IMG/VR virus record: IMGVR_UViG_3300010938_000951
Location: 202,900-266,899 of that record
Reading direction: 5' to 3' (one strand)
Length of the DNA: 64,000 bases
Source of the DNA: a virus
A model generated the notes under the pieces. That model made no database searches. It was not told where the DNA came from and saw only the letters and a program-made list of their open reading frames with translations. The translations under genes were made by a program, and so were the position numbers. This document shows positions 42,252 through 49,982 of this stretch, in pieces. Each line of letters opens with the position of its first letter. Position 1 is the first letter of the stretch.

Positions 42252-45200
42252 ATGACCATTATTAAATTAGGCGAAGCTCACGAGATTAAATTGGAAAGCA
42301 TGGAATCATGTCTTCCAGAATTGAGTGCTGATGTCTTAGAGAACTTTAGGAAATTTGCTGCTAATCTAAAGAAGATTGCACCTAAAGCAGAAGACTTTCT
42401 TTATTTTTCTGCTGTCATGATGCATGCCGCAGAAGCATCTGCATTAAACGAAGATGGTACACCAAAATTAACACTTAAAGGTGAGCCAGTACAAGTTGGA
42501 TGGGATACTAGCGGAGGCACATGGAAGTGGATTAGCAATGATCCAAGTATTCGACCATATAAAAATTCTAATGGCGATATATTTCCAGAAGCCGAATTAA
42601 CCAAAGCTTATAAAAAATGGAAGCACAAGCCTCTTTGCGTGGATCATAAATCAAGTTCAGTAGACCACGTTAGAGGCTTTATTGTTGATACTTATTATGA
42701 TCGCAATCTCAAGAGAGTAATTGCATTATGTGCCTTAGATAAGGCCGGATTCCCTCAATTAGCCAGACAAGTAGCTACTGGCGTTTCAACTTGCGTATCA
42801 ATGGGTACAGCAGTTGGTAGGGCAATTTGCTACGATTGTGGTAGAGTCGCTCGTGCAGAGCAGGACTTCTGCAATCATATGAAAAACAAGACTTGCTACG
42901 GCGAAATCAACGTAGACCTTAATCCAATTGAGTTGTCTATCGTTGTAAATGGTGCTGATCCTAGAGCCAACATCAAAAACATCATCGCCGCAGCTAACAC
43001 CATGAATACGTACCTTGAAAATCGTGCTAAGGAACTAGAAAAACTTGCCGATCTCAAGTTTCATGCTACTATTGGTGTAGATGACCCACAAGGTCATGAG
43101 GGTGGCGGTTCTGCAACTTTCAATGTTCAAGCAAATGACATTGACAAGTTCAAAACTGATTTAGATGAAGCATTTAGGAAAGTTCAAGAGTTTAAAAACG
43201 TAAAAATTTCTGAACTAGATACTAATTCTTCAGCATCTAATCAATCGTCGGGTTCGATTGCCATGGATGAAGGCGCACCCACGGATTCTGGATTGGCTCT
43301 CCAAACTCCGCAAACTAACAGGTTTGCATCCGCAGATGTAGAGGCGGAATCATTGGCTGAGCTTCAGCAAGTTACTGCATCAATTGAAGCAACGTTAAGT
43401 CAAATGAAAAAGAGCTTGGATAAGTTAGCTAAAACTACTTCTACAAAAACACAAGAGGAAAATATGTCTGGATCAAAAGAAATTAATAAGCAAGCTTATT
43501 TCCAGGGCGGCGGTGGCGTAAATGAGCCAACTCCAGGTCAAGTTAAGTATCCAAAAGACGGACTCAATGAGCAGCTTCGTGAGAACGAGGATAAGCACAT
43601 GGTGGGTCAGCCTCCTTTCCCTGAGGTAGGTCCAGTCGATGGTATGCACCCTTCACCAGCTTCGGCTGATCCTTCTGGGGAGTTAGAGCGTAAGAAGATG
43701 CTCGCTCGTGCAGAAGCAGAAGAGCGTGCTCTTAAGCGTAATGCCATTGTAAATATGGTTAAGGATACACTAAAGAACAAAGAAGCCTACTGGCAAGGTG
43801 GTGGCGGTGTTAACGAGCCAACTCCAGGTAAGGCAAAGTATCCAAAGGATAAACTAAACGAAGAACTTCGTGATTACGAAGATAAGCAGATGGTTGGTCA
43901 ACCACCATTCCCTGGCGTTGGTCCAGTTGATGGTTTGCATCCATCTCCATCTTCAGCAGATCCAAAAGACGAATTAAAGCGCAAGCAAATGCTCGCACGC
44001 GCACAACTACGTGCAAGATTCGTTAAGGCTGCAAATAATGATGGAACTCAAAACAAAGCAAAGAGCGCTTGGGAAGTATTCCTAGGTGATAAGCTATTGT
44101 TAACTGCTTCTGTTGATGAACTATCCGGAGGCAATACTGCAGTTCTATATGATTCAATTGCAACCAAAGAATTTGGTACTAAGTTAATTGAAAAAGTTAA
44201 GGTACAAGGCGCTGATGCTGTATCTAAACTAATCAAGAAGGCACAAGGCGCTCCTCCAGCTCCTCCTCCAGGTGACCCATCTAGCGCAGCTCCTCCAGCC
44301 GATCCAGGCGCAGGCGCTCCAGATGCTGGTCCTCCAGCAGAAGATACGGGTGGTTCTGGCGATCCAAAGCAAACTGCCGTCGAACTTTCTGAAAAAGTAA
44401 GAGACCTAAGCTCTGATCTAGTCGAAGCTGTTCGTGCTTTAACTGGCGAACAAGCTGAGATGGGTGGTCCAGAAGCTGGTGGTGTTGGTGGTCCTGCTGG
44501 TGGTCCAATGGCCGCTGATGACCAAGATGCTCGTAAGAAGAAGGATGACAAAGAATCTACCGCTTCTGATAGCTTCAGTGCTAATACTCTTAACACTTTA
44601 AGAAAAGAACTTAATGGCGCACTAACTCATGCCATGAAAGAATCTATTGCGGAACTTGCTGAGCACAAGCAAGAACTAGATATGATTGCTGGTATGTATG
44701 ACAAGGGTGCTGTAACTCCATCTAACCAGGAGTTTGTGGGTACTATCGTAGAAGATGCATTAAATGAAGCTAAAACTGCCGTAGCAGATGGTTTCAAACT
44801 AATGACAGCTTTTGTTAAGTATGCTCGTGGTACTAAGGCCATTGTCAAGCGTGCTGAAATTGAATCAGAATTGCAAGCACTAGCCGAAGGAGATACCGAA
44901 ATGAGCGACAAAGAAGATAGTCACTCCGCAGACGGCGGTGACTTGATGGGACTAATTAACGACACCAATGCAGATTTGGATGCCGTTCAAGAGATGATGG
45001 GTGATGACCAAAGCCACGAAGGCAGTTTAGATGAACTTCTAGACGAACCAGTAGGCGAAGAATCACTAGGAGGTCTTGAAGGAGAGGATCTACTAACAGG
45101 TTTGGCTGACGATAACGACCTTACTTTCGAACAAGGTGAGAAAGTTCCACCAGAGTTGGCCGGAAAGAAGTTAACTATGGCATCTTATGATGATAGAGCT

Positions 45201-45947
45201 GGTCGTGCAGCCCTCAGAGCCAAGTTGGCCGCTGATGCTCTCGGCAAGGAAGAGGATGGAGAAGTCCAAGATATGTCTAAACAAAAGTTTAGTGATATGT
45301 TAGACGCTTCTCAGAAGCACACTGATGGTCAAACTGAGTTGGATGTTAAACCATCTGATAGTCTTGGATTAGTTGAAACTGTTCAAGAAGTAAACAAGGC
45401 CATGATGGATGTTGCTAAGGCTCCACCAAAGGTTCGTAAAGAAGCAGAAGTTATTCAGAGACTTGTTTCTGAAGGTAAGCTTGATCCAAAGGACGTAGAT
45501 GCTCTAGCATCCTACGGATTAGATGGCGAAGCAGTTGCTTACTGGAAGAAGTATTATGGTGAAGTTGATGGCGGAAGTGAATTTGCTAGTGAATTGGTAA
45601 AGGAACACGTCAAGTCAGCAATGGAAGAAGAGCTTAACAAGTTCCGCGTCAAGTTAGCTCGCGCATACGAACTTACCTATGACATGGTTGATCGTGGACT
45701 ATGCCGTCATGACAGAGCAACTATCTCTGATCAAGTTGACCAAATTATGAAGTTTAATGATGATGCATTCGAATCTCTAAAGAAGGTTGTTGCCCGTCAT
45801 GAACCAGGTGCCCTCCGCAAGGCAGCAGGTACCATTCCACAAGTTGGTCTTAGAGTTGATGGAGAATTCTCTCCAGCTCAAGCAGTAGAGGATGACTCTT
45901 ACGCCCAGTTGTCAGCCCTCTTTGGTAACAAAAAGGGTGTGTTCTAA
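42252..45947 (+). CDS. Prohead protease-scaffold fusion protein
   Basis: The protein has 1231 residues. Residues 110-240 look like a phage prohead protease: histidines in VDHKSSSVDH (H132, H139), GFIVDTYYD, then an ARQVATGVSTCVSMG segment with serines S179 and S183 as candidate nucleophiles, followed by a Cys cluster (C193, C196, C207, C215) that may bind zinc. From about 400 on it is scaffold-like: two 80-residue repeats (413-493, 510-590), Gly/Pro/Ala and acidic linkers, and long helices. The last 70 residues share a GLCR domain with the protein at 13806. It resembles the lambda C/Nu3 plan, where a protease and a nested scaffold share one frame. Confidence 0.75.
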   Translation: MTIIKLGEAHEIKLESMESCLPELSADVLENFRKFAANLKKIAPKAEDFLYFSAVMMHAAEASALNEDGTPKLTLKGEPVQVGWDTSGGTWKWISNDPSIRPYKNSNGDIFPEAELTKAYKKWKHKPLCVDHKSSSVDHVRGFIVDTYYDRNLKRVIALCALDKAGFPQLARQVATGVSTCVSMGTAVGRAICYDCGRVARAEQDFCNHMKNKTCYGEINVDLNPIELSIVVNGADPRANIKNIIAAANTMNTYLENRAKELEKLADLKFHATIGVDDPQGHEGGGSATFNVQANDIDKFKTDLDEAFRKVQEFKNVKISELDTNSSASNQSSGSIAMDEGAPTDSGLALQTPQTNRFASADVEAESLAELQQVTASIEATLSQMKKSLDKLAKTTSTKTQEENMSGSKEINKQAYFQGGGGVNEPTPGQVKYPKDGLNEQLRENEDKHMVGQPPFPEVGPVDGMHPSPASADPSGELERKKMLARAEAEERALKRNAIVNMVKDTLKNKEAYWQGGGGVNEPTPGKAKYPKDKLNEELRDYEDKQMVGQPPFPGVGPVDGLHPSPSSADPKDELKRKQMLARAQLRARFVKAANNDGTQNKAKSAWEVFLGDKLLLTASVDELSGGNTAVLYDSIATKEFGTKLIEKVKVQGADAVSKLIKKAQGAPPAPPPGDPSSAAPPADPGAGAPDAGPPAEDTGGSGDPKQTAVELSEKVRDLSSDLVEAVRALTGEQAEMGGPEAGGVGGPAGGPMAADDQDARKKKDDKESTASDSFSANTLNTLRKELNGALTHAMKESIAELAEHKQELDMIAGMYDKGAVTPSNQEFVGTIVEDALNEAKTAVADGFKLMTAFVKYARGTKAIVKRAEIESELQALAEGDTEMSDKEDSHSADGGDLMGLINDTNADLDAVQEMMGDDQSHEGSLDELLDEPVGEESLGGLEGEDLLTGLADDNDLTFEQGEKVPPELAGKKLTMASYDDRAGRAALRAKLAADALGKEEDGEVQDMSKQKFSDMLDASQKHTDGQTELDVKPSDSLGLVETVQEVNKAMMDVAKAPPKVRKEAEVIQRLVSEGKLDPKDVDALASYGLDGEAVAYWKKYYGEVDGGSEFASELVKEHVKSAMEEELNKFRVKLARAYELTYDMVDRGLCRHDRATISDQVDQIMKFNDDAFESLKKVVARHEPGALRKAAGTIPQVGLRVDGEFSPAQAVEDDSYAQLSALFGNKKGVF
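43464..45947 (+). CDS. Nested in-frame scaffold protein (internal start)
   Basis: Inside the protease-scaffold gene, AGAGGAAAAT precedes an in-frame ATG at 43464, giving a product of 827 residues beginning MSGSKEINKQAYFQGGGG. The same leader, MSVNKQAYFQGGGG, forms the true N-terminus of the separate gene at 30144, which strongly supports this as a real start. The product would be the scaffold alone, made in excess over the protease fusion, as with lambda Nu3. It is seen from sequence; expression is not shown. Confidence 0.55.
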   Translation: MSGSKEINKQAYFQGGGGVNEPTPGQVKYPKDGLNEQLRENEDKHMVGQPPFPEVGPVDGMHPSPASADPSGELERKKMLARAEAEERALKRNAIVNMVKDTLKNKEAYWQGGGGVNEPTPGKAKYPKDKLNEELRDYEDKQMVGQPPFPGVGPVDGLHPSPSSADPKDELKRKQMLARAQLRARFVKAANNDGTQNKAKSAWEVFLGDKLLLTASVDELSGGNTAVLYDSIATKEFGTKLIEKVKVQGADAVSKLIKKAQGAPPAPPPGDPSSAAPPADPGAGAPDAGPPAEDTGGSGDPKQTAVELSEKVRDLSSDLVEAVRALTGEQAEMGGPEAGGVGGPAGGPMAADDQDARKKKDDKESTASDSFSANTLNTLRKELNGALTHAMKESIAELAEHKQELDMIAGMYDKGAVTPSNQEFVGTIVEDALNEAKTAVADGFKLMTAFVKYARGTKAIVKRAEIESELQALAEGDTEMSDKEDSHSADGGDLMGLINDTNADLDAVQEMMGDDQSHEGSLDELLDEPVGEESLGGLEGEDLLTGLADDNDLTFEQGEKVPPELAGKKLTMASYDDRAGRAALRAKLAADALGKEEDGEVQDMSKQKFSDMLDASQKHTDGQTELDVKPSDSLGLVETVQEVNKAMMDVAKAPPKVRKEAEVIQRLVSEGKLDPKDVDALASYGLDGEAVAYWKKYYGEVDGGSEFASELVKEHVKSAMEEELNKFRVKLARAYELTYDMVDRGLCRHDRATISDQVDQIMKFNDDAFESLKKVVARHEPGALRKAAGTIPQVGLRVDGEFSPAQAVEDDSYAQLSALFGNKKGVF
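43488..44028 (+). repeat. Two 80-residue coding repeats with KxAY(F/W)QGGGGVNEP leader
   Basis: Residues 413-493 and 510-590 of the protease-scaffold protein align almost continuously: QGGGGVNEPTPG, KYPKD, LNE-LR, EDK-MVGQPPFP, VGPVDG-HPSP, SADP and RK-MLARA. DNA copies differ mostly at third positions, so the repeat is old and under protein-level selection. Confidence 0.85.
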
Positions 45948-45973
45948 AGCTTAAACCTAGAACGAGGATACAA

Positions 45974-46660
45974 ATGAAAAACCAAAGCGTATCAGATTTT
46001 GTAGCTGCAACAATGAATGCAGTTCTAAACAGCAAAGAACACAAATCGCTGTTTGATGTCCAGTACAAGTATGCTCAAGACATGAATGATGCAAAGCATA
46101 AGAAAGATTCTATGTGCGCCGAGCACGGTAAGATGGATTCATGTGAGGCAGATGATAACGATGCTCGCAAGGCAAAGAAGGATTCTGACGAAGACGAATC
46201 TTCTGCATGGGATGATAATGATGCTCGCAAGAAGAAGGATCCTGATGATGACGATTCTTGCATGGCCGATGATGATAATGATGCACGCAAGAAGAAGGAT
46301 TCTGACGAAGACGACTCTTCTGCCGATGATGGTCTAGAGACTTCTGCCGCATTTGATGTTGCTATTGATAGTCTTCTAACTGCATCTGCCGCCCTTGATT
46401 CTGTTGGTCTTGGACGTGGTTCTGCTCTTACTTTGAAGATTGCCTCTCTAGTTGTTGAAGCTAAGAAGAAGGACAAGGATTCTAAGAAGAAGGATTCTAA
46501 GAAAGATTCTAAGAAGGACTCACAGTCTGCTAAAGACAAGAAGTCTGACAAGAAGGACTCCAAGAAGGATTCTAAGAAAGACTCACAGTCTGCCAAGGAT
46601 AAGAAGTCTTCTGATAAGAAAGACTCTAAGAAGGACGACAAGAAGTCTTCTAAGAAATAA
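45974..46660 (+). CDS. Highly charged low-complexity protein with Asp-rich and KKDS repeats
   Basis: The protein has 228 residues. After a short helical N-terminus come three units built around DDNDARKKKD with a 60-base period (starts at 46151, 46211, 46271). A hydrophobic helical stretch (about 118-158) follows, then a Lys/Asp/Ser tail repeating KKDSKKDSKKDSQSAKDKK twice. DDQDARKKKDDKES in the protease-scaffold protein is the same element. Such polyampholyte tails suit DNA- or scaffold-binding in the head. The ribosome-binding site is weak (GAGGATACAA). Confidence 0.7.
   Translation: MKNQSVSDFVAATMNAVLNSKEHKSLFDVQYKYAQDMNDAKHKKDSMCAEHGKMDSCEADDNDARKAKKDSDEDESSAWDDNDARKKKDPDDDDSCMADDDNDARKKKDSDEDDSSADDGLETSAAFDVAIDSLLTASAALDSVGLGRGSALTLKIASLVVEAKKKDKDSKKKDSKKDSKKDSQSAKDKKSDKKDSKKDSKKDSQSAKDKKSSDKKDSKKDDKKSSKK
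46151..46657 (+). repeat. Coding tandem repeats (60-bp DDNDARKKK units and KKDS units)
   Basis: Three near-identical 60-base units at 46151, 46211 and 46271, and two roughly 60-70-base Lys/Asp/Ser units between 46466 and 46657. Both stay in frame, and the encoded residues are more conserved than the bases. Confidence 0.8.
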
Positions 46661-46674
46661 TTATCAGAGGAATA

Positions 46675-47160
46675 ATGTTCAAACAAGGCAGCTTTGAGGA
46701 CGAACTCTATCGTTCGATGGAGAAGACTTTAGTCAAAAACCAAACCGAAAATAGACACGGATTCAATAAGCTAGCCAAAGCTACTGATCTTTTGAATACT
46801 GCGGCCGATATTTTCGACCGTGCAGGCATGCGCAAAGAATCAGAAGAAGTTACAAAAGTCTTGCGATCAGTTGCTATTGATCAATTGATCAGCGAGGCTT
46901 TTTCTTTGTCTGATTTAATGAGTAAAATCGATGTTTTAGGCATCAATGAGCATGATTTGCATAATATGTTAGAAATGTCTACGCCAGCTCAATTGATTAC
47001 TTTGGCAAAGAAAATTGCTAGTGTTCTTAAAGGAGATAGCTCTCTATCCGAAGAGGCAGAGAAGTTAGCTAAAGAACATGATATTACTGATCCAGAAGTT
47101 AAAGATAAGTTGGTTGATAGAATCATGACCGCACTAAAGGTCGCTAAGTTTTTTGTATAA
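46675..47160 (+). CDS. Helical head-region protein, paralogue of the next gene
   Basis: This 161-residue protein has CAGAGG before the ATG. Its N-terminal 65 residues (SFEDELYRSMEKTL, then a KLAKATDLLNTAADIFDRAGM helix pair) align with those of the next gene (LFEDELIAGMEKQL and KAAECLHAALEIFEEQGM), so the two arose by duplication. The rest is helical and charged. Unknown function; probably a virion core protein. Confidence 0.7.
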   Translation: MFKQGSFEDELYRSMEKTLVKNQTENRHGFNKLAKATDLLNTAADIFDRAGMRKESEEVTKVLRSVAIDQLISEAFSLSDLMSKIDVLGINEHDLHNMLEMSTPAQLITLAKKIASVLKGDSSLSEEAEKLAKEHDITDPEVKDKLVDRIMTALKVAKFFV

Positions 47161-47167
47161 GGACACA

Positions 47168-48004
47168 ATGGCTAAATCTCTTTTTGAAGATGAACTAATT
47201 GCAGGAATGGAAAAGCAATTGCGCAAGCAAGCTTCGGCCGAGAGACCAAGCCTTGTTAAGGCCGCAGAGTGCCTTCACGCTGCTCTAGAAATTTTTGAAG
47301 AGCAAGGGATGACCGCTAGGGCCGATCAAGTTTTACAACTTCTACAAAAGCTTGGACAAAGCAATGAATCTCGTGATGTTCAACAAATGCCATCATTGCA
47401 TAAACTAATGGAAGCGGGCTTGACCCAACGTGATATGCATGAATTTGCAAAGGGTAATCCAATGGCTAAAGCTAAATTCAATTTAGTTTTACGTAGTTTG
47501 GGTTATTCAGATCATCAGATTGGAAATTTTATTGGTAAAACTAATGTAATGTCTGAAGAAGATGCTAAAGCAGTATTGGATCCAAATCGTTCTTTTAGTA
47601 AAATTTATGATTGGTTAAGCGATCCATCTAAACCAGTAGATCCAAAAAATCCACAACCTGGTGAATCTCTTTCTTTCAAGAGTATGGCTCAAAAGAAGCC
47701 AGGCAGACCAGACAGAATTAGCGATCGTCACACTAAAGGTTTATCTGCTGAAAAAATGGTTAAAAACCTAGAAGACCATGGTCACCCTATGAATTTAGCT
47801 GATGATGGTATTTTGGATGTTCCGCCACCTTTAGATATGAATAATTTAAAGGAATCTGATTTTGAGTCGGGATTTGGTGAATTTGCTAATTTATTATCTG
47901 ATATTGGAGATTCAGATAATTTATTAGAAGTGGATATTAATGACACTCTAGAAGTATCAGAAAATGATATTCCAATGGATGATTTCGAGGACGAAAGAGA
48001 TTAA
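47168..48004 (+). CDS. Helical head-region protein, paralogue of the preceding gene
   Basis: The protein has 278 residues. Start 47168 was chosen for AAGGAC upstream; ATG 47153 overlaps the previous gene. The N-terminal domain is shared with the preceding gene. The middle contains a helix-rich region and a PKNPQPGESLSFKSM linker. The C-terminal 60 residues are acidic, ending in DDFEDERD. The gap that follows has two TATAGGT.TAGA copies (near 48016 and 48032) of unknown meaning. Confidence 0.68.
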   Translation: MAKSLFEDELIAGMEKQLRKQASAERPSLVKAAECLHAALEIFEEQGMTARADQVLQLLQKLGQSNESRDVQQMPSLHKLMEAGLTQRDMHEFAKGNPMAKAKFNLVLRSLGYSDHQIGNFIGKTNVMSEEDAKAVLDPNRSFSKIYDWLSDPSKPVDPKNPQPGESLSFKSMAQKKPGRPDRISDRHTKGLSAEKMVKNLEDHGHPMNLADDGILDVPPPLDMNNLKESDFESGFGEFANLLSDIGDSDNLLEVDINDTLEVSENDIPMDDFEDERD

Positions 48005-48054
48005 TCCGAGGGTTATATAGGTACTAGAGCGGTATAGGTGATAGAAGGACACTC

Positions 48055-48744
48055 ATGCTAAGACTAGTACAGGTTGGCAATACTTTGCCAGTAAGTTTCA
48101 TTGTTGATCCGTCTGCTGAATTTCAGCCAGGACAAATTGCCGAATTAACTGTTATCGGCAATCAAGTAATGGCTACAGTCAGCAATGGAACTGCACCTAT
48201 TGGTGTTATCGATGACATCAAAACCAAGGCATTTACTAATGTTTCTTGGAATGAAACTGTTATCGTTCCCGCTGTTGGTGTTCCTGGCCCTAATGGGACT
48301 TTGGTTACTCCAGTTGATATTAAAGCAGAATTAAGAAAACCAAACATAGTTCCATCCAGTTTTAATTCTACAGTTAATGTAGTTTTAAATCCTGTGAATG
48401 GAATTATTACTTTTGTAGCTGGTACGCCTTTGAATTTAGATTTAGCTGGTACTGGCCAGCCAAATGCTATTAAAGCAATTGTTAATTATACTTATCAAGT
48501 AGCCAATATTCCTGGAGATGATAGCACTGCTGGTTCTGGTAGAATGACTGTATGGTTTGAAAGAATGTTTTTTCAAACTGACCAATATGAAACTAATCAG
48601 CAATATCCTGTCCGAGCGAATTTATATGTTAGCGAAACTGGTTTCTTGACTACTCGCAGGCCAAGCCCAATTCATCCTGCTGTAGGTATGGTTACAGCCC
48701 CTCCTACACCGATGAACCCAATGATTGAAGTTCTTTGGTTCTGA
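48055..48744 (+). CDS. Beta-rich virion structural protein
   Basis: This 229-residue protein is almost entirely beta-strand, with alternating Val/Ile/Thr, many Asn/Pro/Gly turns and few charges. That pattern is typical of a tail, decoration or adaptor protein of the virion. GAAGGACAC lies before the ATG. No family is recognised. It sits alone between two longer gaps, which suggests its own regulation. Confidence 0.7.
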   Translation: MLRLVQVGNTLPVSFIVDPSAEFQPGQIAELTVIGNQVMATVSNGTAPIGVIDDIKTKAFTNVSWNETVIVPAVGVPGPNGTLVTPVDIKAELRKPNIVPSSFNSTVNVVLNPVNGIITFVAGTPLNLDLAGTGQPNAIKAIVNYTYQVANIPGDDSTAGSGRMTVWFERMFFQTDQYETNQQYPVRANLYVSETGFLTTRRPSPIHPAVGMVTAPPTPMNPMIEVLWF

Positions 48745-48750
48745 GCTAAA

Positions 48751-48834
48751 GCCTCTGAAATAGCTGCATATTCTTTTATTTAGTATGAGCTTTCTATATT
48801 ACAGCATAATATAGACAATCTATTCATTTGAGGC
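48751..48834 (+). promoter_or_regulatory. Long-range pairing over the ribosome-binding site of the gene at 48840, with enclosed promoter element
   Basis: GCCTC-TG-AAAT (48751-48761) can pair with ATTT-GAGGC (48826-48834), nine pairs with a two-base bulge. The 3' arm covers TGAGG, the ribosome-binding site for ATG 48840. The loop contains CTATATTAC (48794-48802), a putative promoter core. It is a weaker copy of the arrangement at 37064-37121. Confidence 0.35.
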
Positions 48835-48839
48835 CACCA

Positions 48840-49982
48840 ATGACTTTTAAACACACGAAATTTGAGGATTCTCCAACTATGCGAGCCTTAGAAAAAGTTG
48901 CCAAGGACAAGGGTTTAGTTAAACCGGAAACTCTTCAAAAGAAGGCTTCTGTTGCTAAAAAGGCTAATTATGCTCCTACTGATAATCTCATGGAGAATAT
49001 TCTTAAGCTTTGTGCTGGTTTGAGAGACGCTGGTCTTGTAAAAGAAGCTGCTGAAATTGAAACTAACTATCTTAATTATAAGCGCGCCCAAACTCTATAT
49101 GAAACTTCTAAAGAGAAGGGTGAAGATTTAGTACAATCCGCTCATCCAAAAGGAAGCCATAAATTGGAAGGCGTTGATGGTGAAGAGGCAACATTTGAAG
49201 ATATTATTGATCAACATCTTAAAATAATGAAGGCCATAGAAAAGAAGCCAACTGGAAAATTATCAGAAGCTAAAGCTAAAGACATTATTAAAGCAGTCAA
49301 AATGGCCTTGGCACAAGCTGCCACTATTGATGACGTTAAAAATATTACACGCCAAATCAAAGAAAAAGTTAATCAGATTAATGAACTAGCAAGCCCAGAA
49401 CTTACAATTGGTATGGGAATGTTTGTTAACAGCATAAATTCCAAAATGGATAATCCAACCGTTTACAATCTAACCGAGGCAAAGGGTGTATTGGCTCGTT
49501 TGTATAAGAGATTGGATCCAAGTTTTATTAGTGGCGCTACTTGGGGAGCTGGTGGCTTATCCGATTATACTTGGGGTAGAGTTAAGCCATTATTTTCTCT
49601 AATCAACAATTTACTATCTCAAGCCATAGATAAGCGTAGAAGCTTTGATGAATCTGAGCAAAGTAAATTAGAAGGTAGACCAGATCCAAATGCCCCTCCT
49701 CCACCACCAAAAGCAGATCCGGCCGCAGATATGGTAAGAAAAATTAATGGCCTTGCAGCGCAATTTGATGCTGTAGCAAATCAGATTGCATCGGATGATC
49801 CAAAAGATACAGAAGCTCTTGAAGGCACAAAGAAGTGGCTAAGAGACAAAGCCGGTGCTCTCAGAGGGCTCGCTAGTCAATTCCAAAACGAAACTGATAA
49901 GGAAGCAGTTACGAACGTATATCAAGCCACATTAAATAAGTATCAAGCTGCTCTTGCAAAAACTCAACAGGATTGGGCATAA
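48840..49982 (+). CDS. Hypothetical helical virion protein
   Basis: The protein has 380 residues. The start at 48840 has TGAGG seven bases upstream; the in-frame TTG at 48828 would itself be the ribosome-binding site region. It begins with KFEDSPTMRALEKVAK, similar in style to the FEDEL proteins at 46675 and 47168, followed by a helix pair (NLMENILKLCAGLRDAGLVK). A helical domain and a Pro-rich linker (about 285-298) precede a helical end. The stop overlaps the next ATG (TAATG). Unknown function. Confidence 0.7.
   Translation: MTFKHTKFEDSPTMRALEKVAKDKGLVKPETLQKKASVAKKANYAPTDNLMENILKLCAGLRDAGLVKEAAEIETNYLNYKRAQTLYETSKEKGEDLVQSAHPKGSHKLEGVDGEEATFEDIIDQHLKIMKAIEKKPTGKLSEAKAKDIIKAVKMALAQAATIDDVKNITRQIKEKVNQINELASPELTIGMGMFVNSINSKMDNPTVYNLTEAKGVLARLYKRLDPSFISGATWGAGGLSDYTWGRVKPLFSLINNLLSQAIDKRRSFDESEQSKLEGRPDPNAPPPPPKADPAADMVRKINGLAAQFDAVANQIASDDPKDTEALEGTKKWLRDKAGALRGLASQFQNETDKEAVTNVYQATLNKYQAALAKTQQDWA

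Noticed and set aside
44048-44596. 182-codon open frame antisense to the scaffold gene
   Set aside because: It is a shadow of the Gly/Pro/Ala-rich coding region: composition follows the + strand repeats, and no ribosome-binding site or domain is present.
46151-46330. 60-base period direct repeats considered as a CRISPR array
   Set aside because: The repeats are in frame and encode a conserved peptide; there are no unique spacers of constant length and no cas genes.
46075-46686. 203-codon open frame antisense to the charged repeat protein
   Set aside because: It mirrors the KKDS and DDNDARKKK repeats (Ser/Phe/Leu-rich translation), a known artefact of Lys/Asp repeats.
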